Below are positions 53,878 through 61,675 of a stretch of DNA of 64,000 nt, piece after piece; the stretch's first letter is position 1; each line of letters starts with the position of its first letter. The position numbers were made by a program, and so were the translations under genes. The notes beneath the pieces were generated by a model. The model was not told the origin of the DNA, searched no databases, and was given only the letters and a program-made list of their open reading frames with translations. This DNA is from Salinibacter sp. 10B (GTDB taxonomy: Bacteria > Bacteroidota > Rhodothermia > Rhodothermales > Salinibacteraceae), in assembly GCF_002954405.1 (NCBI RefSeq), contig NZ_MQWC01000004.1, positions 3,762,613 to 3,826,612 of the forward strand, read 5' to 3'.

Positions 53878-55257
53878 ATGCCTACCATTCTCGTGGTTGA
53901 CGACGAGGCGAGCATCCGCCGTACGCTTCGAGAGATTCTGGAGTACGAAGACTTCGAGGTGGAAGAGGCCGTAGATGGGGAGGAGGCCCTGGCGTCTATT
54001 CAGGAAGATTCGTACGACCTCGTGCTTCTGGACGTGAAGATGCCGAAGGTGGACGGCATGGAGGTCCTGGAAGAAATTGCTGGGCAGGCGACGGATCTTC
54101 CCGTCGTCATGATCAGTGGTCACGGCACCATTGAGACCGCCGTGGAGGCCACGAAGCTTGGGGCCTACGACTTCATCGAGAAGCCGCCCGATTTGAACCG
54201 GCTGCTGGTGACGGTCCGCAACGCGATGGACCACGGCGAGCTGGAGGTGAAAAACCGTCGCATGCGGCAGACCCTCAGCGAGCAGAGCACGGGAGATCTG
54301 CCGCCGATTATTGGAGAGAGTGACGCCATTGCTGAAATTAAGGATACCATCGAACGAGTGGCGCCCACGGAGGCCCGGGTGCTCATCTCCGGGGAAAATG
54401 GGACCGGAAAGGAACTGGTGGCAAAATGGCTCCATCACAAGTCCGCACGGGCCGAGGAGCCGATGGTCGAGGTGAACTGTGCGGCTATTCCGAGTGAGCT
54501 GATCGAGAGTGAGCTCTTTGGGCATGAGGAGGGAGCGTTTACCGGGGCCACCCAGCAGCGCATCGGAAAATTTGAACAGGCACACGAAGGCACTCTTTTT
54601 CTTGACGAGATTGGCGACATGAGCCTCTCGGCACAGGCCAAGGTGCTTCGGGTCTTACAGGAAGACAAAATCGAGCGGGTGGGGGGGGAGCGGAGCATTA
54701 ACGTGGACGTGCGCGTGGTGGCTGCCACGAACAAGGATTTGCTAGCGGAAATTGAAGAGGGCAATTTCCGAGAGGATCTGTACCATCGGGTGGGCGTCAT
54801 CCTCATCGAGGTTCCTCCCCTGCGTCGGCGCCGCGAAGATATACCGCTTCTCACGAAGCATGGGGCGGAGCGCTTGGCGCGTCGAAACGGCCTTCCCCCT
54901 AAATCTTTCTCTGACGAGGCGCTGGAGCGGCTACAGCGATACGAGTGGCGGGGAAACGTGCGGGAGCTCTACAACGTGATTGAGCGATTGCTTATTCTAG
55001 TGGAGGGAGAAACGATCGAAGCACCGGATGTGGATCAGTTCGTTCAGCCCGGCACGCGCTCCGGCGGTCCTGCCCAAGAACTGATCAGCGCCTACGACGA
55101 CTTCACGCAGGCGCGCGATCAGTTCGAGAAACGGTTCATCGAACGAAAGCTCGACGAGCACGACTGGAACGTGAGCCAGACGGCCGAAACGATCGGCATT
55201 CAGCGCTCGCATCTGTACAACAAGCTGAACAAGTACGGTATTGAGCGCGAGGACTAA
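53878..55257 (+). CDS. Sigma-54-dependent response regulator (NtrC-like)
   Basis: A 459-residue activator with three parts. A receiver has phospho-accepting Asp52 (LLDVKMPKVDG). An AAA+ domain has Walker A GENGTGKE (172-179) and the GAFTGA sigma-54 contact loop (219-224). A Fis-type helix-turn-helix sits at the end (NVSQTAETIGIQRSHLYNKL). It turns on sigma-54 promoters when phosphorylated. No histidine kinase is adjacent; the stand-alone DHp protein at 58413 is about 3 kb away. Target genes are not known. Confidence 0.93.
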   Translation: MPTILVVDDEASIRRTLREILEYEDFEVEEAVDGEEALASIQEDSYDLVLLDVKMPKVDGMEVLEEIAGQATDLPVVMISGHGTIETAVEATKLGAYDFIEKPPDLNRLLVTVRNAMDHGELEVKNRRMRQTLSEQSTGDLPPIIGESDAIAEIKDTIERVAPTEARVLISGENGTGKELVAKWLHHKSARAEEPMVEVNCAAIPSELIESELFGHEEGAFTGATQQRIGKFEQAHEGTLFLDEIGDMSLSAQAKVLRVLQEDKIERVGGERSINVDVRVVAATNKDLLAEIEEGNFREDLYHRVGVILIEVPPLRRRREDIPLLTKHGAERLARRNGLPPKSFSDEALERLQRYEWRGNVRELYNVIERLLILVEGETIEAPDVDQFVQPGTRSGGPAQELISAYDDFTQARDQFEKRFIERKLDEHDWNVSQTAETIGIQRSHLYNKLNKYGIERED

Positions 55258-55306
55258 CGTACGTTCTCAATTCCCATCGATTCATTTCTAAATTGGATTT
55301 GGTCCT

Positions 55307-56047
55307 GTGGATGCCCCATTTCTCGACGTTCAGAACCTAGTAAAGGAGTACGACACCGGTGGGGCCGATCCCTTAACGGTGCTCGACGGCCTCTCGATGA
55401 CCGTGGAGCCGGGCGAGATTGTGGCTGTGGTGGGCGAGAGTGGGACGGGAAAGTCGACCTTATTGCATCTGTTGGGCGCACTGGATCGGCCCACCTCCGG
55501 CACAGTGCATTTTCAAGGACAGGATCTTTTCGCGAAGAACGACGACGACCTTGCCGCCTTTCGAAATCGGACGGTTGGGTTTGTCTTTCAGTTTCACCAT
55601 CTCCTTCCCGAGTTCACCGCTCTTGAGAATGTGGCGATGCCGGCCCTCATCCAGCATCGGTCCTTGGCCGATGTTCGAGGACGAGCGCTCGACTTGTTGG
55701 GGCTGCTGGGAATGGCCGATCGGGCCGAGCACCAACCCAGCGCGCTGTCGGGCGGAGAGAAGCAACGGGTGGCCGTGGCCCGTGCTCTCATGAACGAGCC
55801 CGCTCTTGTGTTGATGGACGAGCCGACTGGCAACCTTGACGCCCGGACGGCCGAGCCGTTGCACCGGGAGATTGAGCGGTTAAGCCGAGAGATGAAACAG
55901 ACCTTCGTCTTGGCCACCCACAATCCGTCGCTCGCATCCATTGCGGGACGGGTCCTTCGTCTGGAGCACGGGGGGCTTCACGAGGCAGGGCCGGAAGACG
56001 AGAGTGCCCTAACGGAGGGAGCGGCGGAAGCAGACCAGGCGACGTGA
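55307..56047 (+). CDS. LolD/MacB-type ABC transporter ATP-binding protein
   Basis: A 246-residue ATPase read from a GTG at 55307; the next ATG at 55311 is out of frame. Walker A is [11 protein letters not shown], the signature [16 protein letters not shown], and Walker [14 protein letters not shown]. LolD proteins work with LolC/LolE in moving lipoproteins to the outer membrane; MacB-type ATPases use similar sequences. No permease gene is adjacent here. Confidence 0.9.
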   Translation: MDAPFLDVQNLVKEYDTGGADPLTVLDGLSMTVEPGEIVAVVGESGTGKSTLLHLLGALDRPTSGTVHFQGQDLFAKNDDDLAAFRNRTVGFVFQFHHLLPEFTALENVAMPALIQHRSLADVRGRALDLLGLLGMADRAEHQPSALSGGEKQRVAVARALMNEPALVLMDEPTGNLDARTAEPLHREIERLSREMKQTFVLATHNPSLASIAGRVLRLEHGGLHEAGPEDESALTEGAAEADQAT

Positions 56048-56190
56048 CGGCGACTTGTGAAGAGGGGTGAACACCTTGCCGAAACGGCGAACTCTGATTT
56101 TTCCCCGTCATTAAAGCCCACAGACTTCGGAGGAGAGTGTCGTTCGTCGAGCCGTTTCGGTCCCTACCTGCGCCAGCCGCCGATTGTACA

Positions 56191-56700
56191 ATGAACGTTG
56201 CCCTGCTCAACGCTGCTCGCCAGTCTATTGCCACCGTCCCCCACCGCTTCTGCGCCGCACAGTGGGCCTTTGCACGCAATGCGGAGGCTGTTCTACGGCG
56301 TGAGGCCTCCCCCGAGGGATTTCGGTGCTGCATTGCGGGGCATGTGCTGCTGGAGACCGGGCAGTTTGGGGAGCGGGAGTTGTTGAAGACTGGGGGATTC
56401 CACACGGGCGGTGGGCTCTGGATGCACGCTGCAGAGAGGCTCTTGCTGACGGAGGCTCAGGGACGAGAGCTTTTCTTCCCGAGCCAGTGGGATCGTCCCC
56501 ACAAGCAGGACTATTATCTGTGTTCACGGGAGGAAGAGGCCGATGTGGCGACAACGTACATTGACTACTTCCTCCAGAAGCACGAGGAGAGGTCGTCCAC
56601 GCCGTTTGGCGTTGAGCATGATCCTAAGCGCGTCGAGCGCGAAGCACACAGTATAAGTCGATCTTCCATTGAGCCGGTTCTCGCAGCTAGGGAGGAGTAG
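56191..56700 (+). CDS. Hypothetical protein
   Basis: A 169-residue protein of no recognised family, starting at the ATG at 56191. It is basic toward the N-terminus, with a short helix-rich stretch (LLTEAQGRELFF) and two Cys residues near 52. A possible GTG start at 56137 would add 18 residues. Codon usage looks similar to neighbours. The gene lies between the LolD-like ATPase and the LON-domain gene. Confidence 0.55.
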   Translation: MNVALLNAARQSIATVPHRFCAAQWAFARNAEAVLRREASPEGFRCCIAGHVLLETGQFGERELLKTGGFHTGGGLWMHAAERLLLTEAQGRELFFPSQWDRPHKQDYYLCSREEEADVATTYIDYFLQKHEERSSTPFGVEHDPKRVEREAHSISRSSIEPVLAAREE

Positions 56701-56830
56701 GCAAGAGACAGTCTCGATCGCGGAGGAACGAGTCCCGGTCGCGTTGGAGGGCTGTGTGTCTCCGAATTCGGTTCCACGTAGTATCGCCTGGGCCGACTGA
56801 TTTCACTTCTCACCATCTTGGGCATGGCTT

Positions 56831-57469
56831 ATGGCCTTCATTGATTCTCTCCCCCTTTTTCCACTTAACCTCGTGTTGTATCCAGGGGAGCATCTTCCCC
56901 TGCACATCTTTGAGGAGCGGTACAAGGAGCTGACGCAGTATTGCCTCGACCACGACGTGTCCTTCGGAATCGTTCGTGCGAAGGACGACGCGGTGGTCGA
57001 GGTTGGAACGACAGCACGGATCCAAGACGTGGTTACACGCTACGATGATGGGCGGATGGACGTCGTGGTTGAAGGAGAGGAGCGCTTCCGGCTTTTGGAA
57101 ATTCACGACGAGAAAAGTTATTATACGGCGGATGTCGTGCTGCTTGAGGAAGAGGAACAGCCGGTAGAGTTGGATCTCAAGGAGCGCGTCATCACCCAAC
57201 ACATGAAGCTCCTCGAACTGGTCGGCCGAACGGTGCGCCCCGACCTATACGAGAATGAGGAGTACCTGTCGTACGTGCTTGCTCAGAATGCCGCGCTTGA
57301 GGAAGAACAGAAACAAGAGTTGTTGGAATTGTCGAGTGAGAGTGAGCGGATTCGGTACCTGATTCGTCACTTTGAAACCCTCATTCCACGGGTGGAAAAG
57401 AAGGAAGATGTCCATCGTCGCATCCGCTCGAACGGACACTTCAAAGACTTTCCGCCAGAGGAGGTCTGA
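56831..57469 (+). CDS. LON substrate-binding domain protein
   Basis: A 212-residue stand-alone LON N-terminal (LON-SB) domain protein. The pattern PLFPLNLVLYPGEHLPLHIFEERY (quoted as PLFPLNLVLYPGEHLPLHIF, residues 8-27) is diagnostic. There is no AAA+ or protease part, as in several bacterial YcaP-like or cereblon-type LON-SB proteins. Role is unknown; a substrate or peptide binder is likely. The C-terminal half is helical (ALEEEQKQELLELSSESERI). Confidence 0.88.
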   Translation: MAFIDSLPLFPLNLVLYPGEHLPLHIFEERYKELTQYCLDHDVSFGIVRAKDDAVVEVGTTARIQDVVTRYDDGRMDVVVEGEERFRLLEIHDEKSYYTADVVLLEEEEQPVELDLKERVITQHMKLLELVGRTVRPDLYENEEYLSYVLAQNAALEEEQKQELLELSSESERIRYLIRHFETLIPRVEKKEDVHRRIRSNGHFKDFPPEEV

Positions 57470-57513
57470 GCGGCCGCCGCCTACGTGTGCTCGTATTACA
57501 AATCGACATTGCC

Positions 57514-58371
57514 ATGCCCGACATCGGCCCGTATTCGCTTTACTCGATAGAAACCGGTCGATTCGGGTTGGACGGCGGCGCGATGTTTGGGATCGTCCCG
57601 AAGCCGCTGTGGTCAAAGCGCATTGCCCCGGACGAGAGCAACCGCATCCCGCTTCACATGCGGTGTCTTCTGTTGGAGGGACCGAACCGCTTGATTCTCG
57701 TGGACACCGGCATTGGGGATGTATTTGCCGGGACGAAGTATGAAGACATCTACGCAGTTGATCACGAATACGCTACGCTCGAAGGCAGTTTGTCCGAGCA
57801 CGGGGTTTCGGCCGGCGAGGTGACCGATGTCATTCTTACGCATCTTCACTTCGATCATTGTGGCGGGGCCACCCGGGCCACAGAAGACGGGCGGAAGGTA
57901 CGGTTTCCGAATGCTACGTACCACGTTCAGAAAGAGCACTGGCAGTGGGCGCAGGACCCGAACCCGAAAGAGCAAGGATCTTTTCTGCGACGAGCATTGG
58001 CCCCGATCAACGACGCGGGACGACTCCATCTCCTCGAGGGCGGGCAAACGCTCTTTCCTGGGATCACTGTCGAGTGTGTTCATGGACACACGCAGGCCCA
58101 GCAGATTGTGCGCGTTTCCGACCCGGACACCACACTTGTCTTCGTTGCTGACTTGCTTCCCACGACTCATCATCTGGCTCCAACCTGGACGATGGCGTAC
58201 GACGTACGTCCTCTACAAACGATGGAGGAAAAGGGAGCGTTTTTGCGCAGGGCTGTGAATGAGGAATGGAACTTGTTCTTTGAACACGATCCCGACGTCG
58301 CCGTCGGGTGCCCCCGAGAGACGGACCGTGGCATGCAAATTGAGGATCCACGCCCTCTCCCGGACTTGTAG
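57514..58371 (+). CDS. MBL-fold metallo-hydrolase
   Basis: A 285-residue hydrolase of the metallo-beta-lactamase fold, starting at the ATG at 57514 (a GTG at 57487 is an alternative). The metal site is visible: THLHFDHCGG (HxHxDH, about residue 113), a later His in VHGHTQAQ, Asp in VFVADLLP, and another His in EHDPDVAVG. Two-metal lactonases, phosphodiesterases and quorum-quenching enzymes share this pattern. Substrate is unknown. Its neighbours do not suggest one. Confidence 0.86.
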   Translation: MPDIGPYSLYSIETGRFGLDGGAMFGIVPKPLWSKRIAPDESNRIPLHMRCLLLEGPNRLILVDTGIGDVFAGTKYEDIYAVDHEYATLEGSLSEHGVSAGEVTDVILTHLHFDHCGGATRATEDGRKVRFPNATYHVQKEHWQWAQDPNPKEQGSFLRRALAPINDAGRLHLLEGGQTLFPGITVECVHGHTQAQQIVRVSDPDTTLVFVADLLPTTHHLAPTWTMAYDVRPLQTMEEKGAFLRRAVNEEWNLFFEHDPDVAVGCPRETDRGMQIEDPRPLPDL

Positions 58372-58412
58372 ATGACATTCGTTGAACCTTTCTGTTGCTA
58401 CGTCCTTTTGCC

Positions 58413-58664
58413 ATGAGTGAATCCAATGGTGCTGAATCGCTAGATGAGATGCACGAAACGGTGTCGTCCGTCTATCACGATCTCAACAATCCCCTCTCCA
58501 TTATTTCCGGCAACGCGCAGTTTCTTCTCGAAATTAGCCGAGAAGAAGACCTGGACGAGCAGTTCGTGTCGTCTGCTCAGGATATCAAAGAGGCAGCCCA
58601 GCGAATGGCAGATTCCCTGCACCGGCTCACTCGGTTGAAAGAGCAGATGGAGGAAGAAATTTAG
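58413..58664 (+). CDS. Stand-alone histidine-kinase DHp (HisKA-like) domain protein
   Basis: An 83-residue acidic protein starting at the ATG at 58413. It is essentially one helix-hairpin domain with the phospho-acceptor segment VYHDLNNPLSIISGNAQFLL, in which His22 corresponds to the phosphorylated His of HisKA. The C-terminal half is a second helix (AQRMADSLHRLTRLKEQME). There is no ATP-binding (HATPase_c) domain here or downstream. It could relay phosphate, dimerise with a kinase, or inhibit one. A function is not known. Confidence 0.72.
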   Translation: MSESNGAESLDEMHETVSSVYHDLNNPLSIISGNAQFLLEISREEDLDEQFVSSAQDIKEAAQRMADSLHRLTRLKEQMEEEI

Positions 58665-58982
58665 CTCTTCAGGCATTCCAGCAGGGAGCAAACGAGAAAA
58701 AAGTTTGGAAACGTTGAGTTGGGTTGCTCATTAACAGTCTTCAGGATGGGGAGATCATGTATCAGCGGTCTTTAGGGTCACTGTTGCTTTCACGTCCACT
58801 TGCGCCTATGCACTGAGCGAATTGCTACGATGAACGTCGTTTTTCGAATGAAGGAGCGTCTTGGCTTTCCTGGTTCCCCTTTGCTTCTTCCTGTATTCTC
58901 CACGCAACTCCTCGTCTGTGGAAGGGGACACGGCGTTCTCATTCGCTGAATTCTCTTGTACGACGCCACCGTTTGATTCATC
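58665..58982. other. 318-base intergenic region, nothing recognised
   Basis: It lies between the DHp mini-protein gene and porV. No terminator-like hairpin or RNA gene stands out. It should hold the porV promoter. Confidence 0.35.
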
Positions 58983-60131
58983 ATGCGCACTCCTCAGACT
59001 CGTGTAGTTCAGTGGACTGTTTCCCTTGCTGCTCTCTTCCTTCTTGCGTGTGGGATGCCCCATGCGTCACAGGCACAGCTTGGAGAATCCACGGCCCTTT
59101 TCCTTCGCATCGAGCCTGACAGCCGATCAGCAGGGATGGGCAATGCCGGGGTTGCGGTAGCCGACAATGCTAACGCTATGTTCTGGAATCCCTCTGGCCT
59201 TGCCTTCCAGACCAACACGCAGGTTGGCATCACGCACGCCAACTGGCTTCCGGAATTCGACGCAGGCCTGTTTTACGAATACCTCGTGGGAACGTACCAC
59301 GTTGAAGGCGTGGGCACCTTTGGGGGGAGCGTGACCTACCTGAATCTTGGGGAGATTGAGATTCGGAACAGCGAAGGCATTTCGCAAGGCACCTACAACT
59401 CCTACGAACTTGCCGTTGGAGTCTCTTACGGGTATCGGGTGTCGGACCGTCTCGGCCTTGGCACCTCTCTTCGGACCATCTACTCGAAACTTGCCCCGTC
59501 GGACAATCAGGGGGACAGCGGGACGGCGGCGACGATTGCCGGGGATCTTTCCGCTTTGTACCGAACGGCTCCTTTCTCGATTGGCGGATCAGACGCGACC
59601 TTCTCGGCCGGAGCAAATCTCGCCAACATGGGGGGACGGATGCAGTATCGAGAAGTGAAGCAGGCCCTGCCGATGAACCTTCGCTTTGGGTATGCCCTGA
59701 CCGTCGATTTCGACGAGTACAATTCGCTGACCTTTGCAAACGACTTTAACAAAGAGCTGGTCAATGTCGAACAGCAGGTGTCCGGCGAGGACACGAGTTA
59801 CGTAGCCGATCCGTTCTATGAGGCACTCTTTAGCTCATGGGGCACGGCACGAGGGCAGCAGGACGTGAACGACGAGGCTGCACAACTCAGCCTGATTGAG
59901 CAGTTTACGGTCGGAGCAGGTCTCGAGTACTGGTACAGTGATCTTTTTGCCCTTCGGACGGGATACTTCTACGAGGACCCGAAAAACGGGAACCGACAAT
60001 TCTTGAATTTTGGGGCTGGCCTCCGTTACAATATCGTCGGCGTAGACATCTCGTACATCTACACGCTTGAGGAAAATAGTCCCCTCGCGAATACACTACG
60101 ATTCTCGCTTCTGTTTGAGTTTCAGAAATGA
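58983..60131 (+). CDS. porV: PorV-like T9SS outer-membrane protein
   Basis: A 382-residue outer-membrane beta-barrel protein of the PorV/LptO type. A signal peptide (about 1-31) ends near QAQ. The early segment RSAGMGNAGVAVADNANAMFWNPSGLAF, quoted as GMGNAGVAVADNANAMFWNP (50-69), is diagnostic of PorV and PorQ relatives. Beta strands follow up to a C-terminal Phe-rich SLLFEFQK. PorV shuttles T9SS cargo to the attachment complex. The T9SS-type protease at 3254-5656 is a plausible cargo. PorQ is an alternative family, but length and the GMGNAG motif fit PorV better. Confidence 0.85.
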   Translation: MRTPQTRVVQWTVSLAALFLLACGMPHASQAQLGESTALFLRIEPDSRSAGMGNAGVAVADNANAMFWNPSGLAFQTNTQVGITHANWLPEFDAGLFYEYLVGTYHVEGVGTFGGSVTYLNLGEIEIRNSEGISQGTYNSYELAVGVSYGYRVSDRLGLGTSLRTIYSKLAPSDNQGDSGTAATIAGDLSALYRTAPFSIGGSDATFSAGANLANMGGRMQYREVKQALPMNLRFGYALTVDFDEYNSLTFANDFNKELVNVEQQVSGEDTSYVADPFYEALFSSWGTARGQQDVNDEAAQLSLIEQFTVGAGLEYWYSDLFALRTGYFYEDPKNGNRQFLNFGAGLRYNIVGVDISYIYTLEENSPLANTLRFSLLFEFQK

Positions 60132-60383
60132 TTTTGTTCTCTTATGAGTAGGTCTTCCAACCCAAAGTCGTATTGAAACTCGACGCGGGGGCGAGAGGCC
60201 ATAGCGAGTGCGGAAGGGCGCTATTCGATTAGGAGCCCACTGTCGTGCGGGGATTATAACTGATCGGTGACTCACATATGGAGAATGTCTCGATTGTCGG
60301 AAGCGGCAATCGTTCCTGCTGTACCTGCGCATGTTATTCTCGGTTTTGTGTTATTTTTTCCTCATTGGCCGCGGCACCCCCAC

Positions 60384-60785
60384 ATGGTGAGAACTAACTC
60401 TTTCCGAACCTCCTTTGGTCTCATGCATCTCATTGCTTCTCTCGCCGCGGCAGGGATGGTGTTCCTGATGGCGGGTCCTGCTCTGGCACAACCGCTGGGC
60501 GACCGCGATCAGAGTTCGCAGCGATATGAACAGCCCGGAGGACAGGAGCGCCCGACAAGTTCACCGACAAACTTGCCGAGTTGGGCAGAGCCTTCTACGC
60601 CTGAGAGCGGAGGGACAGGAGGGGTCGCGACGCCAGAAGGGGTGCAGACGAAGGCTGCTCCACCGCCACCCACACAGCCACAAGTTCCAGTCGATGGAGG
60701 GCTTGCACTTCTCGCGGCGGCCGGGGCAGGGTACGCTGTCCGCAAGCTTGGGGAGTCGGACGAAGACGAGGAGGAGTTGCCGTAG
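60384..60785 (+). CDS. Small secreted protein with PID-CTERM-like tail
   Basis: A 133-residue protein starting at the ATG at 60384 (an internal ATG at 60423 is an alternative). It has a signal peptide (IASLAAAGMVFLMAGPALAQ), a long Pro/Ser/Gly-rich middle, and the C-terminal tail PVDGGLALLAAAGAGYAVRKLG followed by acidic residues. That tail has the PxDGGL-hydrophobic-basic pattern of PID-CTERM sorting signals of Bacteroidota. It follows porV by 252 bases. Function unknown. The signature is a tail pattern, so false matches are possible. Confidence 0.62.
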   Translation: MVRTNSFRTSFGLMHLIASLAAAGMVFLMAGPALAQPLGDRDQSSQRYEQPGGQERPTSSPTNLPSWAEPSTPESGGTGGVATPEGVQTKAAPPPPTQPQVPVDGGLALLAAAGAGYAVRKLGESDEDEEELP

Positions 60786-60990
60786 CTGTTCTCATGAAGG
60801 GGCTCCACTGCCGCGGTCGTTGGTGGAGAACCAGTGCAGTGGCCCTGTGATGTCGGGCGGTTCGGTGTGTTCAACCGGGGCTCGTGGGGCGAACAGGGAT
60901 AGATTGTTTTCCCGCCAAGTCGTATAATACCGTTCGATGTGAGGGCTGATCACATCCGACAGATGTTCTGGCTGGCATTTCCCGAACCGT
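60786..60990. other. Intergenic region before the TetR gene
   Basis: It holds an imperfect inverted repeat (GGGGCTCCACTGC near 60796 with GCAGTGGCCCTG near 60835) that may terminate the upstream gene. The TetR promoter must be here. No clear TetR operator is named. Confidence 0.3.
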
Positions 60991-61617
60991 ATGACTACGT
61001 CCTCCACCGACTCAGATGGCGAAGATCTTCGTCGGTTGATCCTCGATACGACCCGGCATCTCCTCGTGGCGGAGGGGTATCAGAACGTGTCGATGCGGAA
61101 GATTGCCGATGCCATCGGGTACAGCGCGACAAGTATCTATCTGTACTTTGACAGCAAAGATACTCTTCTCCATGCTCTCATTCACGAGGGCATGATGCAG
61201 TTGCACGATCAGCTTGCCGAGACGGCCGAACAGTTTCCCGACGCTCCACTGTCGCGCCTTCGGGCCCTGTGTCGCTGCTTTATCGACTTTGGGCTGGACA
61301 ATCCGGAGTACTACGAGATCATGTTTCAACTCCGGCCGGAACGGATGGAGCGATACCCCCCGGAAAAGTATCGGCAAGCGCGAAGCAATCTCGACTTCTT
61401 TTCGCAGACGCTGGAAGAGGGACGCGAGCAAGGCCTCTTTGAGGTTGACGATGCGAAGGTGTTGGCCAGCACCATCTGGGCGTCGCTCCACGGAACCGTC
61501 TCGCTTCTGCTGGCGGGACGGGTCGATGTGCAGATCGAGCCCGAGCGATTCATCGAGGCCGCAATACGGCGAACCCTCCAGGGATGTCGGGCGTCCGGGA
61601 TCCCATCCTCGGCCTAA
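60991..61617 (+). CDS. TetR-family transcriptional regulator
   Basis: A 208-residue regulator. The N-terminal helix-turn-helix is visible: ILDTTRHLLVAEGYQNVSMRKIADAIGYS, quoted as EGYQNVSMRKIADAIGYS (about residues 28-46), then ATSIYLYFDSKDTLLHALIHEG. The C-terminal half is helical and binds a ligand, often fatty acyl-CoA. It is 58 bases upstream of the fadD-like gene, a common arrangement for repressors of fatty-acid degradation. The ligand is not known. Confidence 0.9.
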   Translation: MTTSSTDSDGEDLRRLILDTTRHLLVAEGYQNVSMRKIADAIGYSATSIYLYFDSKDTLLHALIHEGMMQLHDQLAETAEQFPDAPLSRLRALCRCFIDFGLDNPEYYEIMFQLRPERMERYPPEKYRQARSNLDFFSQTLEEGREQGLFEVDDAKVLASTIWASLHGTVSLLLAGRVDVQIEPERFIEAAIRRTLQGCRASGIPSSA

Positions 61618-61675
61618 TGCGTCTCTAAGGATACGCACCTCATTTCGTTTAGCGACTAGATCGACCCTACGGCGC

